64,000 nucleotides of DNA. Origin: Aurantibacter aestuarii. Lineage in GTDB: Bacteria; Bacteroidota; Bacteroidia; Flavobacteriales; Flavobacteriaceae. The translations under genes were made by a program, and so were the position numbers. The stretch lies in NCBI RefSeq assembly GCF_003008425.1, contig NZ_PXOQ01000015.1, positions 248,001 to 312,000 on the forward strand. Reading direction: 5' to 3'. Below are positions 62,883 through 64,000 of the stretch, piece by piece (within the stretch, counting starts at the first letter, position 1; every line of letters starts with the position of its first letter). The notes below the pieces were generated by a model that saw nothing but the letters and a program-made list of their open reading frames with translations, had not been told where the DNA came from and did no database searches.

Positions 62883-63635
62883 TTGAAAAGAAAAACGTCA
62901 TCATCTAACAATTTCAATCGGTATTTAATAGCCGTTATTGTGTTTTTAATTGGCTATATCGTGATAGATATTAGTAACAGGTATTATATAACACATTACA
63001 AAAATGCAAATCAGGAAAATTTACATTTGTCAAAATCCGATTATGCATTTGGTATAGACCTATCTCATTATAATGGCATTTTAGATTGGGACGACATTAA
63101 CAACTCCAAACATCCCATAAAATATATCATATTTAGAGCTAGTATGGGTAAAGATGGTACCGATAAGCATTTTAAGAGAAACTGGGAAAATGCCAAGAAG
63201 CATCATTTTATTCGTGGTGCTTACCATTATTACCGTCCAAGTGAAAGCTCTTCGCTTCAATTTGAAAATTTTGCAAGAAACGTTGAATTAAGTCACGGAG
63301 ATGTATTTCCTGTTTTAGATATTGAAGAACAAAGCCCTTACGGAGCTGCCAATTTAAGAGTAGGACTTTTAAACTGGCTTAATTTAGCCGAAGAAAAATA
63401 TGGTGTAAAACCCATAATTTATACAGGTTTGTCTTATTATAATGATTTTTTAAAAGGCTATGTAGACGATTATCCACTTTGGATAGCCTCTTATTCTAAC
63501 AATAGAAAATTAAAAGATATCGACTGGAAATTTCATCAGTTTACAGAAAAAATGGTGATTAATGGAATTGAAACCAATGTAGATGGTAATTATTTTAACG
63601 GTAGTTTGGAAGATTTGTTGAAGGTTTGTAAGTAA
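62883..63635 (+). CDS. GH25 lysozyme-like glycoside hydrolase
   Basis: A 250-residue protein with an N-terminal anchor/signal helix (YLIAVIVFLIGYIVIDIS, about 14-31) and a GH25 domain (about 55-250). AFGIDLSHYNGILDWDDIN carries the first catalytic-face Asp; FPVLDIEEQSP has the Asp-Glu pair; PIIYTGLSYYNDFLKGY and YPLWIASYSN are the later strands; the domain ends with VDGNYFNGSLEDL. It should cleave the beta-1,4 bond of peptidoglycan on the periplasmic side. The start is TTG at 62883. Confidence 0.9.
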   Translation: MKRKTSSSNNFNRYLIAVIVFLIGYIVIDISNRYYITHYKNANQENLHLSKSDYAFGIDLSHYNGILDWDDINNSKHPIKYIIFRASMGKDGTDKHFKRNWENAKKHHFIRGAYHYYRPSESSSLQFENFARNVELSHGDVFPVLDIEEQSPYGAANLRVGLLNWLNLAEEKYGVKPIIYTGLSYYNDFLKGYVDDYPLWIASYSNNRKLKDIDWKFHQFTEKMVINGIETNVDGNYFNGSLEDLLKVCK

Positions 63636-63659
63636 GTTTAAATATTTTTTAGAGTTTCT

Positions 63660-63856
63660 TTTAACGGTCTTGGCTAAGTGTAGTGCGGTAGTAAGGAAAC
63701 TTTTCGTTTCCGTCTGCGCCCGAAGCTAAAACTATTGATTTAGCTTTTTCTTTTTTAGTCTAAAGCATAACCCAAAAGATTTAGCTACATTATACATATA
63801 CGCAGACCTTCGGATTTTGCCCTAAAGTCCTCATTACGTTTAGGCTTTGTTAGTAA
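63660..63856. other. Structured noncoding element with crossing inverted repeats
   Basis: About 190 bases without a credible ORF contain many inverted repeats: GGAAAC/GTTTCC (63695-63700, 63706-63711), AAGCTAAA/TTTAGCTT (63723-63730, 63739-63746) and CCTAAA/TTTAGG (63821-63826, 63839-63844). GTCTGCG (63712-63718) pairs with CGCAGAC (63801-63807), while CCGAAG (63720-63725) pairs with CTTCGG (63808-63813). The last two pairs cross, so they would form a pseudoknot if both formed. G+C is higher than in nearby gaps. I recall GGTCTTGGCTAAGTGTAGTG-like DNA as a recurring spacer in flavobacterial accessory regions. Confidence 0.55.
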
Positions 63857-63862
63857 TTGTAT

Positions 63863-64000
63863 TTATTCTTTAGGTGTGTATTTCATTAGCCACTCCTTGT
63901 CGTACCAAAACTTATGATCAGTTGGCACAATTTCATTTATCATTTCTATAATTGGGCTTAACTCCTTCTGGTAATAGTTCCGAAGCTGAATTTTTCGCGT
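63863..64000 (-). CDS. Partial CDS, C-terminal 45 residues of an unknown protein
   Basis: On the minus strand an open frame enters from the right edge and stops at 63863-63865. The translated end contains KIQLRNYYQKELSPIIEMIN followed by EIVPTDHKFWYDKEWLMKYT and PKE. Its composition is that of a real soluble protein (charged helix, aromatic-rich end). I do not recognise a family. It sits next to the structured element, in what looks like the edge of an accessory region. Confidence 0.55.
   Translation of the reverse strand, partial: TRKIQLRNYYQKELSPIIEMINEIVPTDHKFWYDKEWLMKYTPKE

Overview
The window is chromosomal DNA of a marine-type Bacteroidetes, almost certainly a Flavobacteriaceae member. 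The evidence is low G+C, promoters of the TTTG/TAnnTTTG type, no Shine-Dalgarno-led starts, an over-long SecA, and proteins typical of the group (PorV/PorQ-like outer-membrane protein, DUF2795, DUF4105, haem-binding CxxCH protein). No rRNA, tRNA, transposase, integrase or CRISPR array was seen.

Left flank (1-14.2 kb): mostly housekeeping or generally conserved genes. They are a partial conserved protein, a haem-binding protein, a lone glycosyltransferase, a GlcG-type protein, an APC permease, a CIA30 protein, a sulfatase, a J-domain/KTSC protein, SecA, DUF2795, a PduO-type cobalamin adenosyltransferase, two tiny membrane ORFs, an O-methyltransferase and an ABC-F ATPase. Several intrinsic terminators and promoter candidates are visible.

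Centre (14.3-58.9 kb): one co-directional block of 40 genes for a surface polysaccharide. It opens behind a consensus-like promoter with wza, wzc, wzm and wzt and closes with a Wzy/ligase-like protein, a glycosyltransferase and a polyprenyl-phosphate sugar-1-phosphate transferase. In between lie about 19 glycosyltransferases and several sugar modules: (a) gmd, a colC/fcl-like gene and colD, where ColD carries His188 instead of the PLP lysine, pointing to GDP-L-colitose; (b) a fused CMP-nonulosonate synthetase/HAD phosphatase plus a short NeuB-like synthase, pointing to a phosphorylated KDN/sialic-type route; (c) wecE, a PglD-like acetyltransferase and a distant wecF, pointing to TDP-Fuc4NAc; (d) an MBOAT/SGNH O-acylation pair; (e) an SDR, ATP-grasp and HAD module of unknown product; (f) a GtrB-like GT2 with a polytopic GT-C-like protein, which may add a sugar outside the cytoplasm. 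No Wzx flippase was recognised, although parts of both the ABC-dependent and Wzy-dependent systems are present.

Right flank (58.9-64 kb): a PorV/PorQ-like gene with DUF4105, pssA, a TerC-family protein and a GH25 lysozyme. These are followed by a highly structured 190-bp noncoding element and the C-terminal end of an unknown minus-strand gene at the window edge.

Three heptanucleotide tandem arrays sit directly behind stop codons (12.3, 37.8 and 58.9 kb). Their units look related.
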